Of a DNA stretch of 64,000 nt, positions 1-9,221 are shown piece by piece. The translations under genes were made by a program, and so were the position numbers. The notes beneath the pieces were generated by a model that did not search any database, was not told where the DNA came from, and worked only from the letters and a program-made list of their open reading frames with translations. The stretch lies in the NCBI RefSeq assembly GCF_032393985.1, contig NZ_CP135918.1, positions 4,092,001 through 4,156,000 of the forward strand, given 5' to 3'. The number at the start of each line of letters is the position of its first letter. The first letter of the stretch is position 1. This stretch comes from Fischerella sp. JS2 (GTDB lineage Bacteria > Cyanobacteriota > Cyanobacteriia > Cyanobacteriales > Nostocaceae).

Positions 1-1
1 T

Positions 2-952
2 GATTTTCCCTCACATACGCAAGAACAGACACCAGTGGTTCTCACTTCTGAACTACGAAAAGTTTACCGGACTGGTTTCTTTTTGAATCAAAAAGTCGTA
101 TCTCTCAAAAGCTGCTCTTTAACTGTTTACAAAGGAGAAACCTTTGGGCTACTGGGACAAAATGGTGCTGGTAAAACCACGCTATTAAAACTGTTACTAG
201 GTATTATCCGTCCCACCTCTGGACGAGGATTACTTTTAGGTAAACCATTGGGTGATCGCACAGTCAAAGAACGTATTGGTTATTTACCAGAAAATCCCTA
301 TTTTTATGACTATCTTACGGGTTGGGAATTTATTCAGCTAGCAGCCGACTTATTCCAAATTCCTGCAAAGCTGCAACATCAACGCATTCCTCAATTGCTA
401 GAATTAGTTGGTTTATCGCAAGCTGATGCTCGTTATAAGCAAATGCGTCGCTACTCCAAAGGTATGCTACAGCGTGTAGGTATGGCACAAGCGCTAATTA
501 ACGATCCAGAAGTGGTGTTTTTAGATGAACCTATGTCTGGGTTAGATCCGGTAGGACGGTTACAAATGCGGGAAATCATTCTATCGCTGAAAGCCGCAGG
601 CAAAACAATTTTTTTCAATAGTCATATTTTAAGTGAAGTAGAACAAATTTGTGATCGCATTGCTATTCTTGCTCAAGGTGAATTAATTTGTTCTGGTTCT
701 CTCAATGAACTCTTGGGAACATACAACACATATCAGGTTAAAGGTCAAGGTGGTGATTGGGAAATTCTACAAAAGTGGGTTCCTAATCTAGAATTTGTAT
801 CTAATGGTTATTGGCAAGGTGACTTGCAAGGTGATGCTTATGATTTTTTTGCAAGTCTGAATCTCATGGGTGGTCAAATGATTAGTATGAATTTGTCACG
901 TTTATCTCTAGAAGAGTTTTTTATGCAACAGATGCAAAAGTATAAAAAATAA
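2..952 (+). CDS. ABC transporter ATP-binding protein (5' end cut)
   Basis: This is the ATPase subunit of an ABC exporter of the ABC-2 (CcmA/NatA-like) kind, which would sit on the cytoplasmic face with a separate permease. Counting from the GTG at 35, the Walker A GQNGAGKT is at residues 41-48, the signature YSKGMLQ at about 140-146, Walker B VVFLDEP at about 160-166, and the switch His lies in FNSHILSE. The C-terminal 80 residues are the usual variable extension. The reading frame stays open upstream of 35 to the window edge, so the true start probably lies outside and the GTG may be internal. A permease gene is not seen downstream; it may lie upstream. Substrate unknown. Confidence 0.85.
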   Translation, partial: DFPSHTQEQTPVVLTSELRKVYRTGFFLNQKVVSLKSCSLTVYKGETFGLLGQNGAGKTTLLKLLLGIIRPTSGRGLLLGKPLGDRTVKERIGYLPENPYFYDYLTGWEFIQLAADLFQIPAKLQHQRIPQLLELVGLSQADARYKQMRRYSKGMLQRVGMAQALINDPEVVFLDEPMSGLDPVGRLQMREIILSLKAAGKTIFFNSHILSEVEQICDRIAILAQGELICSGSLNELLGTYNTYQVKGQGGDWEILQKWVPNLEFVSNGYWQGDLQGDAYDFFASLNLMGGQMISMNLSRLSLEEFFMQQMQKYKK

Positions 953-1288
953 GGTCAATTGTCAGTCGTCAATCGTCGCTATATCATAAATAAACTACTA
1001 ACTAATAGCAACTAATCATTAATTAATAAAACTAACCAGCAACTAATAACAACTAACAACTAACCAATAATAACTAACCACCAAGTAAATTGATTGTAAT
1101 TATTACCACATAATTTTCATAATTCTAGAGTTTTTTAAAAATCCGCTTGAAATTAGCTTCATTAAAAATTCAAATAGCACATACAATCTCTTTTCTGAAG
1201 AATACGGTTTTTTCGGAAAATAATATTATTGGGGAACTCGAATATTTAAGTATAGTCAACGATAAACTGATAAGACAGTGCTTTACTC
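953..1288. other. spacer with heptanucleotide-type repeats
   Basis: AT-rich spacer. About 991-1080 consists of degenerate repeats of the AACTAAC/AACTAAT type, a common cyanobacterial short tandem repeat. The rest should hold the promoter of the export gene, but I could not pick out a convincing one. Confidence 0.6.
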
Positions 1289-2803
1289 ATGGTATTTCAG
1301 GTAAATATGCTTAACACAAGTTTGTGGAAACTTTTTAATCAGCCAGTGGCAGGGTTACTGTTTTTCACCCTAGCGTTGACAAACTTCTTACCTGCGGTCA
1401 TGGCTCAAACACAGATACCAACTGTGAAACAGTGCTTAGACCAAGAATTGGCTGACAGTAGAAATACACAAGCTTCGTACTCAGGTTATACATTAGGCGG
1501 AGGCGATCGCATCCGTGTTAATGTCTTTGAAGTCGAGGAATATACTGGAGAATATACCATTCCTCCTGGTGGAGCAATCAATTTAGCTCTCATTGGCACT
1601 GTCCCTGTTCAGGGTCTCTCAACAGAGCAAGCTGCTAACGTTATCGAGTGTGCTTACAGAACTTATTTGAAGCGTCCCATCATCTCAGTGAATCTGTTAT
1701 CACCTCGTCCCATTAATGTGACTGTAGCTGGAGAAGTGTCACGACCAGGAGCTTATAGTCTCAGCTTATCAGGAGGCGCAGGTCAAGATCCTGGTGTGCA
1801 ATATCCAACCGTGATGTCCGCACTGACAACCGCTCAAGGGGTAACTCAAGCCGCAGACATCAGCAAAGTACAATTACGACGCAAGTTAGGATACGGCCCA
1901 GAACAAGTCATCACCCTCGATTTAAAGAAATACATTCAAACAGGCACTTTACCGCAAGACGTTACTCTTCGGGATGGCGACACTGTTTTTGTGCCAACAG
2001 CGACTGACTTGAATTTGGCAGATGCCCGTAACATATCCGCCGCTAGCTTTGCTGCTGATATCACCAAACCCCGATCAGTGGCAGTAACTGGTGAGGTTAA
2101 CCGACCAGGCACATACCTTGTTACACAAGGACAAGCAGAAGGTGCAGGCACTGGAACCACAACTGGAACTAATGCGCCAGCTATTTCTGGTCAACCCACT
2201 GTCTCACGAGCAATCCAACTAGCAGGCGGTATTACACCACAAGCTAATATTCGCGATATAGTTATTCGCCGACCAACAAGAACTGGTACAGAGCAACAAA
2301 TTAGAGTCAATTTCTGGCAATTGCTGCAAAGTGGTGATATTAATCAAGACGTCATTGTTCAAGATGGTGATACTATTGTGATCCCCACCGCTACCGAAGT
2401 CAACCCAGCAGAAGCTACGCAACTAGCAACCACTACTCTGTCTCCGTCACGCATTCAAGTTGGTGTGGTAGGGGAAGTTAAAAATCCAGGAAGAGTGGAA
2501 GTTCTGCCTAATAGCTCATTGAATCAAGCTATACTCGCAGCAGGTGGGTTTAATGATGCGAGAGCGAGAAGTTCTGTCGTGGATTTAATTCGTCTCAATC
2601 CTGATGGTTCTGTCACTAAGCGTAGAGTTAAAATGGATTTCTCCGCAGGAATTAACGAGAAAACCAACCCCATACTTCGCAATAATGACGTTGTAATTAT
2701 TAAGCGTTCTAATCCAGCTATAGCTGGTGATACCATTGGTGCGATCTTCAATCCTATAGGTACTGTCTTCGGTATTATCAGATCCATATTCACTGGGTTT
2801 TAA
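1289..2803 (+). CDS. polysaccharide export protein with SLBB domains (Wza/GumB-like)
   Basis: Outer-membrane or periplasmic polysaccharide export protein for exopolysaccharide or capsule secretion. A signal peptide is visible: hydrophobic core at about residues 20-38 with likely cleavage at AVMA-Q near 39/40. A Poly_export domain follows (about 66-150, starting GYTLGGGDRIRV), then three SLBB-type blocks, each opening with a V-GEV-xPG motif (about 145, 265 and 395). No lipobox Cys is present at the cleavage site, unlike E. coli Wza. The first ATG is at 1289; an internal ATG at 1307 also leaves a good signal peptide and is a possible alternative start. No other export genes (Wzc, Wzx) are adjacent. 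Confidence 0.88.
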   Translation: MVFQVNMLNTSLWKLFNQPVAGLLFFTLALTNFLPAVMAQTQIPTVKQCLDQELADSRNTQASYSGYTLGGGDRIRVNVFEVEEYTGEYTIPPGGAINLALIGTVPVQGLSTEQAANVIECAYRTYLKRPIISVNLLSPRPINVTVAGEVSRPGAYSLSLSGGAGQDPGVQYPTVMSALTTAQGVTQAADISKVQLRRKLGYGPEQVITLDLKKYIQTGTLPQDVTLRDGDTVFVPTATDLNLADARNISAASFAADITKPRSVAVTGEVNRPGTYLVTQGQAEGAGTGTTTGTNAPAISGQPTVSRAIQLAGGITPQANIRDIVIRRPTRTGTEQQIRVNFWQLLQSGDINQDVIVQDGDTIVIPTATEVNPAEATQLATTTLSPSRIQVGVVGEVKNPGRVEVLPNSSLNQAILAAGGFNDARARSSVVDLIRLNPDGSVTKRRVKMDFSAGINEKTNPILRNNDVVIIKRSNPAIAGDTIGAIFNPIGTVFGIIRSIFTGF

Positions 2804-2947
2804 CAGTAAACAGTTATCAGTAAACAGTTATCAGTTCAATTTCTGGATCTTTGTATCATCAAGGAATAATTAGTCAAAATTCCTTACCATACGCCTGATA
2901 ACTGATAACTGATCACTGAGAACTGATAAATATAACTAGTAACTAGT
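2804..2947. repeat. TAACTGA-type short tandem repeats
   Basis: Two blocks (about 2804-2840 and 2894-2935) are built of CAGTTATCAGTAAA and GATAACTGATAACTG units, one of two heptanucleotide-type repeat families in this window. The family recurs near 24725, 30470, 32170, 35521 and 41580, always between genes. Confidence 0.75.
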
Positions 2948-4591
2948 ATGCAATTTCAGCTTGGCAGACAGCGACGTTATGTATCCTGGAGGCAGTCATT
3001 ACTGTGTAGCCTGACTTTAGCTTTGAGTTGGGGTGCAGCAATGCCTGCAACTTTAGGGGCAGAAACAGTTACTATTCGCTTAGGGCCATTTCAACAGTCA
3101 GTGGCGATCGCGGATTTAGAAAAATTTGCCAAAACCGGAGATTTACCAGACAATCTGCAAATATTTTCATCTATACTGACACCTCAAATTAGAGAATTGC
3201 TAACAAAGCGTCTGGAAATAGATCCAGCTGTTGCTGACAAATTCATCGAAGAATTAAAACAAAACCCATTAGGCAAACAATTTATCTCATCGTTGACAGC
3301 AGTTATCCCAGGTAGTAGCGCCGAAAGTCTGCAAGCAACCCTCAACTTAGCACTGCGGCAAGTTAATGGTTTGAGTGCGCTGGGTTTTTTACGGGCTTAC
3401 CCCCAAGAAAATGTGACAGTAGACGCATCTCAAGCAATCTCTGTGGCGCTGGAATTAAACCCCAGCTACTGGCAAAGTCAAATTTTTGGAGCAGTGTTAT
3501 CACGGGAATCAACTGCCAAAAATAGCACACCCATACAAACCAATTTCAATCCAGCTGCCCCTGGAAAGCAAACAGTCCAGCAACAAACATTCGTCCTGCA
3601 AGACCGACAACGAAATCGTACTATACCTGTAGATATTTACTGGAGTAGTAGCGATCGCCAAAATCCAATGGTTGTAATTTCTCACGGATTTGGGGCAAAT
3701 CGTAAATTTTTGGGATATCTAGCGCGTCATCTTGCCTCTTACGGTATCACTGTCGCCGCGATTGAACATCCAGGTAGCAATGTTACAGCTATTAGTAGAA
3801 CCTCAAATCAACCTAATCTGAAGAGGTTACTACCAGAGACTGAATTTATTGATAGACCTAAGGATATCAGTTTTACACTTAATGAACTGGCGAAACTAGA
3901 TAGGCAACCGGGACAATTGCAAAGAAAATTAAATACAGATAAAGTTATTGTGATCGGTCATTCTTTAGGCGGTTATACTGCTTTAGCTTTGCTAGGAGCA
4001 GAGGTTGACTTGCCACAATTGCGGCAATTCTGCAAAGATTCTTTAGGTATTGGCCAAGCTCCTGGTGATTGGTTGCAATGTGCAGCTGCTTCTCTACCAG
4101 AACGAAAATTGCGGCTCAAAGATGAAAGAGTAAAAAGTGCGATCGCTCTTAATCCTCTTGTTGGCAATCTCTTTGGTAAAAACGGCTTAGCTAAAGTCAA
4201 ACAACCAGTTCTTATTTTAACTGGAACCGAAGATGCTCTCACTCCCGCACTTAAGCATCAAATCACACCCTTTAGCCAATTAGGAGGCGAAAAATACTTA
4301 CTTAGTGCTGTTGGTGGTACACACTTGAGTATTGGCGATCCTACTTATCAGGCTAGTGATGCTACTACTATTGTTAGAGAACGGCGAGGTGAAGAAACTA
4401 AAGCTTTACGTCAGTTGCTGCAAGGTGTAAGTTTAGCGTTTATCAAACAACAGACACCAGAAGCCAGAACCTATCAACCATTTCTGACACCAGCTTACGC
4501 TCAATCTTTCTCCACATCACAACTGCCGTTAAGTCTTGTTTCAGAATTACCAGACAATCTTAAACCGTGGCTGAAGCTAGTGAGTCAGTGA
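2948..4591 (+). CDS. secreted alpha/beta hydrolase with DUF1400-type N-terminus
   Basis: Predicted exported serine hydrolase (dienelactone hydrolase/lipase-like); substrate unknown. An Arg-rich N-terminus and hydrophobic stretch up to about residue 38 (ATLGAE) form a signal peptide. Residues about 39-165 match the helical DUF1400-type domain that often precedes such hydrolases in cyanobacteria. The hydrolase fold starts near 197. The nucleophile elbow is GHSLGG with Ser339; the acid is probably the Asp in GTEDALTP and the base the His in GGTHLS. It is in the same orientation as the export gene but separated from it by repeats, so co-transcription is uncertain. Confidence 0.82.
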   Translation: MQFQLGRQRRYVSWRQSLLCSLTLALSWGAAMPATLGAETVTIRLGPFQQSVAIADLEKFAKTGDLPDNLQIFSSILTPQIRELLTKRLEIDPAVADKFIEELKQNPLGKQFISSLTAVIPGSSAESLQATLNLALRQVNGLSALGFLRAYPQENVTVDASQAISVALELNPSYWQSQIFGAVLSRESTAKNSTPIQTNFNPAAPGKQTVQQQTFVLQDRQRNRTIPVDIYWSSSDRQNPMVVISHGFGANRKFLGYLARHLASYGITVAAIEHPGSNVTAISRTSNQPNLKRLLPETEFIDRPKDISFTLNELAKLDRQPGQLQRKLNTDKVIVIGHSLGGYTALALLGAEVDLPQLRQFCKDSLGIGQAPGDWLQCAAASLPERKLRLKDERVKSAIALNPLVGNLFGKNGLAKVKQPVLILTGTEDALTPALKHQITPFSQLGGEKYLLSAVGGTHLSIGDPTYQASDATTIVRERRGEETKALRQLLQGVSLAFIKQQTPEARTYQPFLTPAYAQSFSTSQLPLSLVSELPDNLKPWLKLVSQ

Positions 4592-4895
4592 AAGGGGAAA
4601 ACTAGATGGTGGGGAGATGGGGAGAGTTTAATTCTAATAATCCTAAAATCTTCCCATACTCCTACACCCTACTACTCGGTAAATTTAATCAAAAAATTAG
4701 CGCTTGCAACTATGGCTGCGAAAGTGCTTTAATAGCGTTGCTTCTTGCTCAAGTATCTTGCTTGAACACTCTGCTTGTGCTATTAACTTACACATTCAAC
4801 CATAATCAAATTATAAAGACACAAAAGTAGGACAGATTAGAATTAAGTCCTTAAAGTAAAAAGTAAATCCCTTTAAAGCTTAATTAGGAGCATAT
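4592..4895. other. spacer, nothing recognised
   Basis: About 300 bases. A 74-codon open frame at 4606-4830 has no ribosome binding site, begins in a repeat-like 'gatggggagatgggg' stretch and encodes nothing recognisable. The last 60 bases carry an A/T-rich leader and an AGGAG element for the next gene. Confidence 0.5.
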
Positions 4896-5735
4896 ATGGA
4901 ACCAATCATTGCTATAGTCTTAGTGCTTATAGGCTATGCCTTAGGCTCTGCTAAATTAATTAACGAAGGAAATGAAGCCCTCGTAGAGCGTTTAGGCAAA
5001 TATCATCGCAAACTTGACCCAGGTCTAAACTTTATTATTCCCTTACTGGATCAAATTGTGATGGAGGATACGACAAGAGAACAAATTTTAGACATCAAAC
5101 CCCAAAACATTATCACTAAAGATAATATTTACGTAGAAATTGATGCAGTAGTGTATTGGCGTATTCAAGATATTAAGAGAAGCTATTACGAGATTGAAGA
5201 TCTGCAAATTGCACTGTCGCAATTGGCTACAACTACTGTTAGAGAAATCCTTGCTCAACACACCTTGGAAGAAACGAATGTCTCCCGAGCTGATATAGAT
5301 AGAGCCATATTAGATCATTTAAATGGAATTACACCAAAATGGGGAGTAGAAGTTATTCGTGTAGATATTCAAAGTATTACCCTACCTGAAAGTGTGCGGA
5401 AGTCGATGGAAGAGCAGCGAGCTGCTGAAATTAAAAGTCGTGCTGCTATTTTAGAAGCAGAAGGGGAACGGCAAGCCGCAGTTAAAAAAGCAGAAGGAAC
5501 CAAGAGATCGATGGAAATCATTTCCGAAGCTTTACGTAATAACCCTGGAAACAAGGAGATTTTGCGGTATCTTGTAGCACAAGATTATATAAATGCCAGT
5601 TACAGATTAGGCGAAAGCGAAAATGCCAAAGTTGTGTTTGTAGACCCTGGAAAATCTTCTGATATGATGGATTTAATCTCAGAGACAGTAAATCAAGAAG
5701 GTAATAACAAAAAATCAGAAAATGGTTCTGTATAA
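4896..5735 (+). CDS. SPFH/band 7 protein (stomatin/paraslipin-like)
   Basis: Membrane-anchored SPFH scaffold protein, family role in membrane microdomain organisation and protease control; the exact role here is unknown. One N-terminal membrane segment (residues about 3-20) is followed by the band-7 domain (NEGNEALVERLGKYHRKLDPG at 24 onward) and a helical, Ala/Glu-rich segment (RAAEIKSRAAILEAEGERQA, about 175-200) typical of stomatin/QmcA oligomerisation. Length, 279 aa, is normal for slipins. An AGGAG sequence sits about 7 bases before the ATG. The usual partner NfeD protease is not adjacent. Confidence 0.9.
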   Translation: MEPIIAIVLVLIGYALGSAKLINEGNEALVERLGKYHRKLDPGLNFIIPLLDQIVMEDTTREQILDIKPQNIITKDNIYVEIDAVVYWRIQDIKRSYYEIEDLQIALSQLATTTVREILAQHTLEETNVSRADIDRAILDHLNGITPKWGVEVIRVDIQSITLPESVRKSMEEQRAAEIKSRAAILEAEGERQAAVKKAEGTKRSMEIISEALRNNPGNKEILRYLVAQDYINASYRLGESENAKVVFVDPGKSSDMMDLISETVNQEGNNKKSENGSV

Positions 5736-5805
5736 AAAAGTCATTAGTTATTTGTCATAATCACAACCAACGAATAACAATCAACTACTAACAAACAATA
5801 AATAG

Positions 5806-6651
5806 TCACGACTGTCGAAAAATTGCATCTGCAACTAAGCAAATATCATGCATTTGTTTGACATCGTGAACTCGGAGGATATCAGCTCCTGCAAAGATAG
5901 CAGCACAACATGCTGCTGCCGTTCCCCAGACACGAGCTTTCGGGTCTGGTTGGTTTAAGATACGGCCAATAAAACTTTTACGCGATGGTCCTACCAAAAT
6001 CGGACAACTCAGCTTTCGTAATTCTGGCAAGCGGCGAAAAATTTCTAAATTTTGCTCGTAGTTCTTGGCAAAACCAATGCCAGGATCGATGATAATTTTT
6101 TGTTGATCAATACCTGTAGCTATTGCTGTTGCAATTCGTTCTGAGAAAAAATTGCCAATTTCTCCGATTAAATCTTGATAATCAGTCATTTTTTGCATAG
6201 TTTGGGGGGTTCCACGCATATGCATTAATATAATTGGTACGCCCAACTTGGCTACAGATGGTAGCATTTCTGGGTCAAACATGCCTCCCGAAATATCATT
6301 AACTATATCTACACCTGCTTCTCGTGCAGCGATCGCTACTTCTGAGCGTGTGGTATCTACAGAAATTGGTAGAGAAATTTCCGGGCGTAAGACCTGTAAC
6401 ACTGGCAAAACACGGTCGAGTTCTTCAGCCACAGAAATTTGTTCTGCCCCAGGCCGGGTTGATTGACCGCCGATATCGATCATATCTGCCCCAGCTGCTT
6501 GGAGCGTCTGCGCCTGGGCTAAAGCAGAAGCGATCGCATTAAATTCGCCACCATCACTAAAACTATCAGGCGTAACATTTAAAACGCCCATCAAATAAGT
6601 CCGCCGTCCCCACTCGAAACAGCGATCGCGAATAATCAAGTTGGTTGTCAT
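5806..6651 (-). CDS. folP: dihydropteroate synthase
   Basis: Condenses 6-hydroxymethyl-dihydropterin pyrophosphate with p-aminobenzoate in folate synthesis; cytoplasmic. Signature 1, MGVLNVTPDSFSDGG, is at residues 21-35; the pterin-binding DIGGQSTRPGAE is at 59-70; GPSRKSFIGR near the C-terminus supplies the phosphate-binding and Lys/Ser residues. The 281-aa length is typical. It lies 43 bases downstream of tpiA on the same strand, so the two are probably co-transcribed, an arrangement I recall from other cyanobacteria. Confidence 0.96.
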   Translation of the reverse strand: MTTNLIIRDRCFEWGRRTYLMGVLNVTPDSFSDGGEFNAIASALAQAQTLQAAGADMIDIGGQSTRPGAEQISVAEELDRVLPVLQVLRPEISLPISVDTTRSEVAIAAREAGVDIVNDISGGMFDPEMLPSVAKLGVPIILMHMRGTPQTMQKMTDYQDLIGEIGNFFSERIATAIATGIDQQKIIIDPGIGFAKNYEQNLEIFRRLPELRKLSCPILVGPSRKSFIGRILNQPDPKARVWGTAAACCAAIFAGADILRVHDVKQMHDICLVADAIFRQS

Positions 6652-6694
6652 TTCACCAGGCTAGGTGGGCATTGCCCACCTTAGTACTTGTAAT

Positions 6695-7420
6695 TCACTT
6701 GTAATTCACAATTCGGGCAAAACTTGCAGGTTCTAGACTTGCTCCTCCCACCAACACGCCATCGATTTCTGGCTGAGCCATAATTTCATCAATATTATTC
6801 GGTTTGACTGAACCGCCATATTGAATCGGCACATCAGGGTTTTTTAATTGCTTGCGAATAACACCGATGACTCGATTGGCTTCACTGGCTTCACAGGTAT
6901 CACCAGTACCAATCGCCCAAATCGGTTCGTAAGCAATTACCAAATTACTCTGATTGATATTCACTAAGTCTGTTTCTAGTTGGCTGATAATCAGTGATTC
7001 TGTTTCCCCCGCATCTCGTTGTTGTTTGGTTTCGCCTACACACAAAATCGGGGTCAAACCATGCTTTTGAGCAGCTTTCAGGCGTAAATTGACGGTTTCA
7101 TCCGTTTCCCCAAAATACTGTCGTCGTTCACTGTGACCGACAATTACATAGCGTACCCCGATTTCTTGCAACATCAGTCCGGAAATTTCACCCGTATAGG
7201 CACCACTGTCTTCCCAATGGACATTTTGCGCCCCCAGTTGTACACGGCTACCATGCAAACTTTTAGATAAAAGATTTAAATCAGTAAAAGGTACACACAA
7301 TACCACTTCTCTATCTTGGGGGGTATCTTCTAAGGTAGGCAGAAATCCTTGTAAAAACTCCTGGGACTCTGCCTGGGTTTTGAACATTTTCCAGTTTCCG
7401 GCAATTACTATTTTCCGCAC
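6695..7420 (-). CDS. tpiA: triosephosphate isomerase
   Basis: Interconverts dihydroxyacetone phosphate and glyceraldehyde 3-phosphate in glycolysis and the Calvin cycle. The active-site Lys is in GNWKMFK, the electrophile His in IVGHSERR, the catalytic Glu in [12 protein letters not shown], and the phosphate loop is [11 protein letters not shown] place the start at the GTG at 7420 (protein [11 protein letters not shown], 241 aa), because the family usually begins there. An in-frame ATG at 7450 would add ten residues ([10 protein letters not shown]) and cannot be excluded. folP follows in the same direction. Confidence 0.95.
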   Translation of the reverse strand: MRKIVIAGNWKMFKTQAESQEFLQGFLPTLEDTPQDREVVLCVPFTDLNLLSKSLHGSRVQLGAQNVHWEDSGAYTGEISGLMLQEIGVRYVIVGHSERRQYFGETDETVNLRLKAAQKHGLTPILCVGETKQQRDAGETESLIISQLETDLVNINQSNLVIAYEPIWAIGTGDTCEASEANRVIGVIRKQLKNPDVPIQYGGSVKPNNIDEIMAQPEIDGVLVGGASLEPASFARIVNYK

Positions 7421-7776
7421 AGGTGATTCGTCAAGCTCAAAACTATACACAATGCAATCTTCAGTTTAGGACTTTTTGTTAATCATTTGTTAATTTTTTA
7501 GTCATTTGTCATTGGTTAGTAGTTAGTGGGTAGAGACGCGATGTTCCTCGCGTCTGTACGTTAGTAGTTAGTGGTTAGTTTTTAATGGTTACTACTCCTC
7601 ACACCCCTCACACCCCACCCTTACCTTAAGCCTATGAGCGTGTCTACACACCCCTTACACTCCCCATCTCCCCATCTCCCCACCTCCCCTCCGTGTTCCT
7701 AAGCAAAAACAGAAGGCGACTTTCACAACAAACCACCTTCTGAATCGGAATATATGAGTGCGATCGCCTACTAAAA
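7421..7776. repeat. repeat-filled spacer between tpiA and the acidic protein
   Basis: Between about 7500 and 7600 are GTTAGTAGTTAGTGG heptanucleotide repeats. Embedded at 7531-7559 is a hairpin repeat (TAGAGACGCGA / TCGCGTCTGTA arms) seen in several other spacers. At 7616-7651 lies a 36-base sequence whose exact reverse complement occurs at 35344-35379. 7652-7700 is ACACTCCCCATCTCCCC-type pyrimidine repeats. Confidence 0.8.
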
Positions 7777-8832
7777 CTAAGTAAACTCGATAGTATCCAC
7801 GAAACTGATAATCTGCTGCTTAAGATTTTGGGCTTCTTGTTTGACACTCTTGGGAGTTTCACCATCACAAAAACTGCGTTGGCTACTGACTATATACAAA
7901 AAGTCTCCATCAATAAATACTAACAGTCCTCGATAGGCATCACATTTAACGGCAGTACCATTGTTTCCGGTTTTGGGAACTGTTGAACCTTCAGGCATAT
8001 TTACTAATGCAAAGTAAGCACCCTCTAATACATCTGGTAGATATTCCGTGTTATCCACAGAAGCATCTGGTAAATTAGATGCGATCGCACTAGGTACATA
8101 CTTGTTCAAAAGAATAGACCTTAAATATTCCTCCTGTCCCACAGCTTCCATGTCATCCATTTGTTGAGTAGGCAAGGGGCTATAATCGATTCGGAATAAG
8201 GAACCAAGATCATCAGAAAAAGTCACTACTCCTTCTTGGGTATCAATCTTAGCACCTTGTTGCAGGCGAGATGGAACAGGGACTACAAAATTACCAGCAG
8301 GTGACTCATATATTTGCTGGCTAGACATTGATTCTAGTAATGGTTCGTTGTCTTCATCTAGTAATTCTTCTTCGTCTTCTGCTTCTTCAAAAGCAGCAAT
8401 AACCTCGTCTACAATTTCCTTTGCTTCTTCATCTTCTAGTTCTAAGGCTTGTTGTAGTTTTTTGAGTAGAGTTGTTTTCCCCCTGGGGATACGCAATTCT
8501 TCTTCATCTACCAGCATACTCACCCCCGCAGCAAAGGCATCTGGTATTAATTCATCATCCAAGGATTCATAAGCAGTATTAAAAAGTGTTCCGACTCCTT
8601 CATCTTCAGCAAGCGCTAGAAGTTTATCGATCATTTCTAGTAATTCATCATCGGAATATTCGTCAAAAACCTCAAATCCCCAGAGAATATCCGTTAATAG
8701 ATCTGCATCCACATCTTCTATGGAAGAATCAGCAATTGCAGTCACAACAGCGACTGCTGCGACTGCTTCATTGGGAGTGAGTGATTCTTCCAATACCTCT
8801 TCTGATTCAAAAAATTTGTCGTACTTACCCAT
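7777..8832 (-). CDS. acidic protein with TerB-like N-terminal region, function unknown
   Basis: 351 aa. Residues about 1-150 are helical and strongly acidic, with the pattern of a TerB-like tellurite-resistance domain (a match by look only). About 165-200 is an Asp/Glu-rich linker. The C-terminal 165 residues contain a globular part with beta-rich text (AGNFVVPVPSRLQQG, GLLVFIDGDFLYIVSSQ), seemingly a separate domain I cannot name. The ATG at 8832 is chosen because GGAGGG sits 7 bases upstream; an in-frame ATG at 8874 would add 14 residues but lacks such a site. Probably cytoplasmic: no signal or membrane segment. Confidence 0.75.
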   Translation of the reverse strand: MGKYDKFFESEEVLEESLTPNEAVAAVAVVTAIADSSIEDVDADLLTDILWGFEVFDEYSDDELLEMIDKLLALAEDEGVGTLFNTAYESLDDELIPDAFAAGVSMLVDEEELRIPRGKTTLLKKLQQALELEDEEAKEIVDEVIAAFEEAEDEEELLDEDNEPLLESMSSQQIYESPAGNFVVPVPSRLQQGAKIDTQEGVVTFSDDLGSLFRIDYSPLPTQQMDDMEAVGQEEYLRSILLNKYVPSAIASNLPDASVDNTEYLPDVLEGAYFALVNMPEGSTVPKTGNNGTAVKCDAYRGLLVFIDGDFLYIVSSQRSFCDGETPKSVKQEAQNLKQQIISFVDTIEFT

Positions 8833-9221
8833 GATTTTCCCTCCGTTGTCTGGTGTTATTGGGTAGTTTACCAATGCCTGAAGTCATTAGTCCTTAATTG
8901 TTAGGTTCAAATTAAAAATGACTTATAAGTAGTAATCATTGAATTTGTAGGTGAATAACCTATTCTTAATGTTCTTACAAACCATCAATCACTAAACTTT
9001 ATATGGACATACTATGTGCGGCGAAGGTCTTGCCGTAAGTTATACCATTGATCAAAGGGTAAGGTGGAGTTCTCTCAAGAAAACTCAAGGTGTTCGTACA
9101 GTAGGGATTAGGAGCAAAGGGCAGGATGAAAGAAATGGAATTTTCCTTTAACCCTTGCCCTTTAACCTTTACCCTACCTCTTGGAAAATTGCTTTTGCAA
9201 GAGGTCTAATGAATAACTGTA
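8833..9221. other. spacer, nothing recognised
   Basis: Contains the promoter region of the minus-strand acidic protein and a stretch of low-complexity 'taacccttgccctttaacc' type sequence around 9120-9180. No convincing gene or RNA structure seen. Confidence 0.5.

Noticed and set aside
4606-4830. 74-codon open frame after the hydrolase gene
   Set aside because: No ribosome binding site, begins in repeat-like DNA, composition like a spacer and no recognisable motif.
8348-8572. Ser-rich frame opposite the acidic protein
   Set aside because: Poly-Ser is the antisense reading of the Glu/Asp-rich gene, not a gene.
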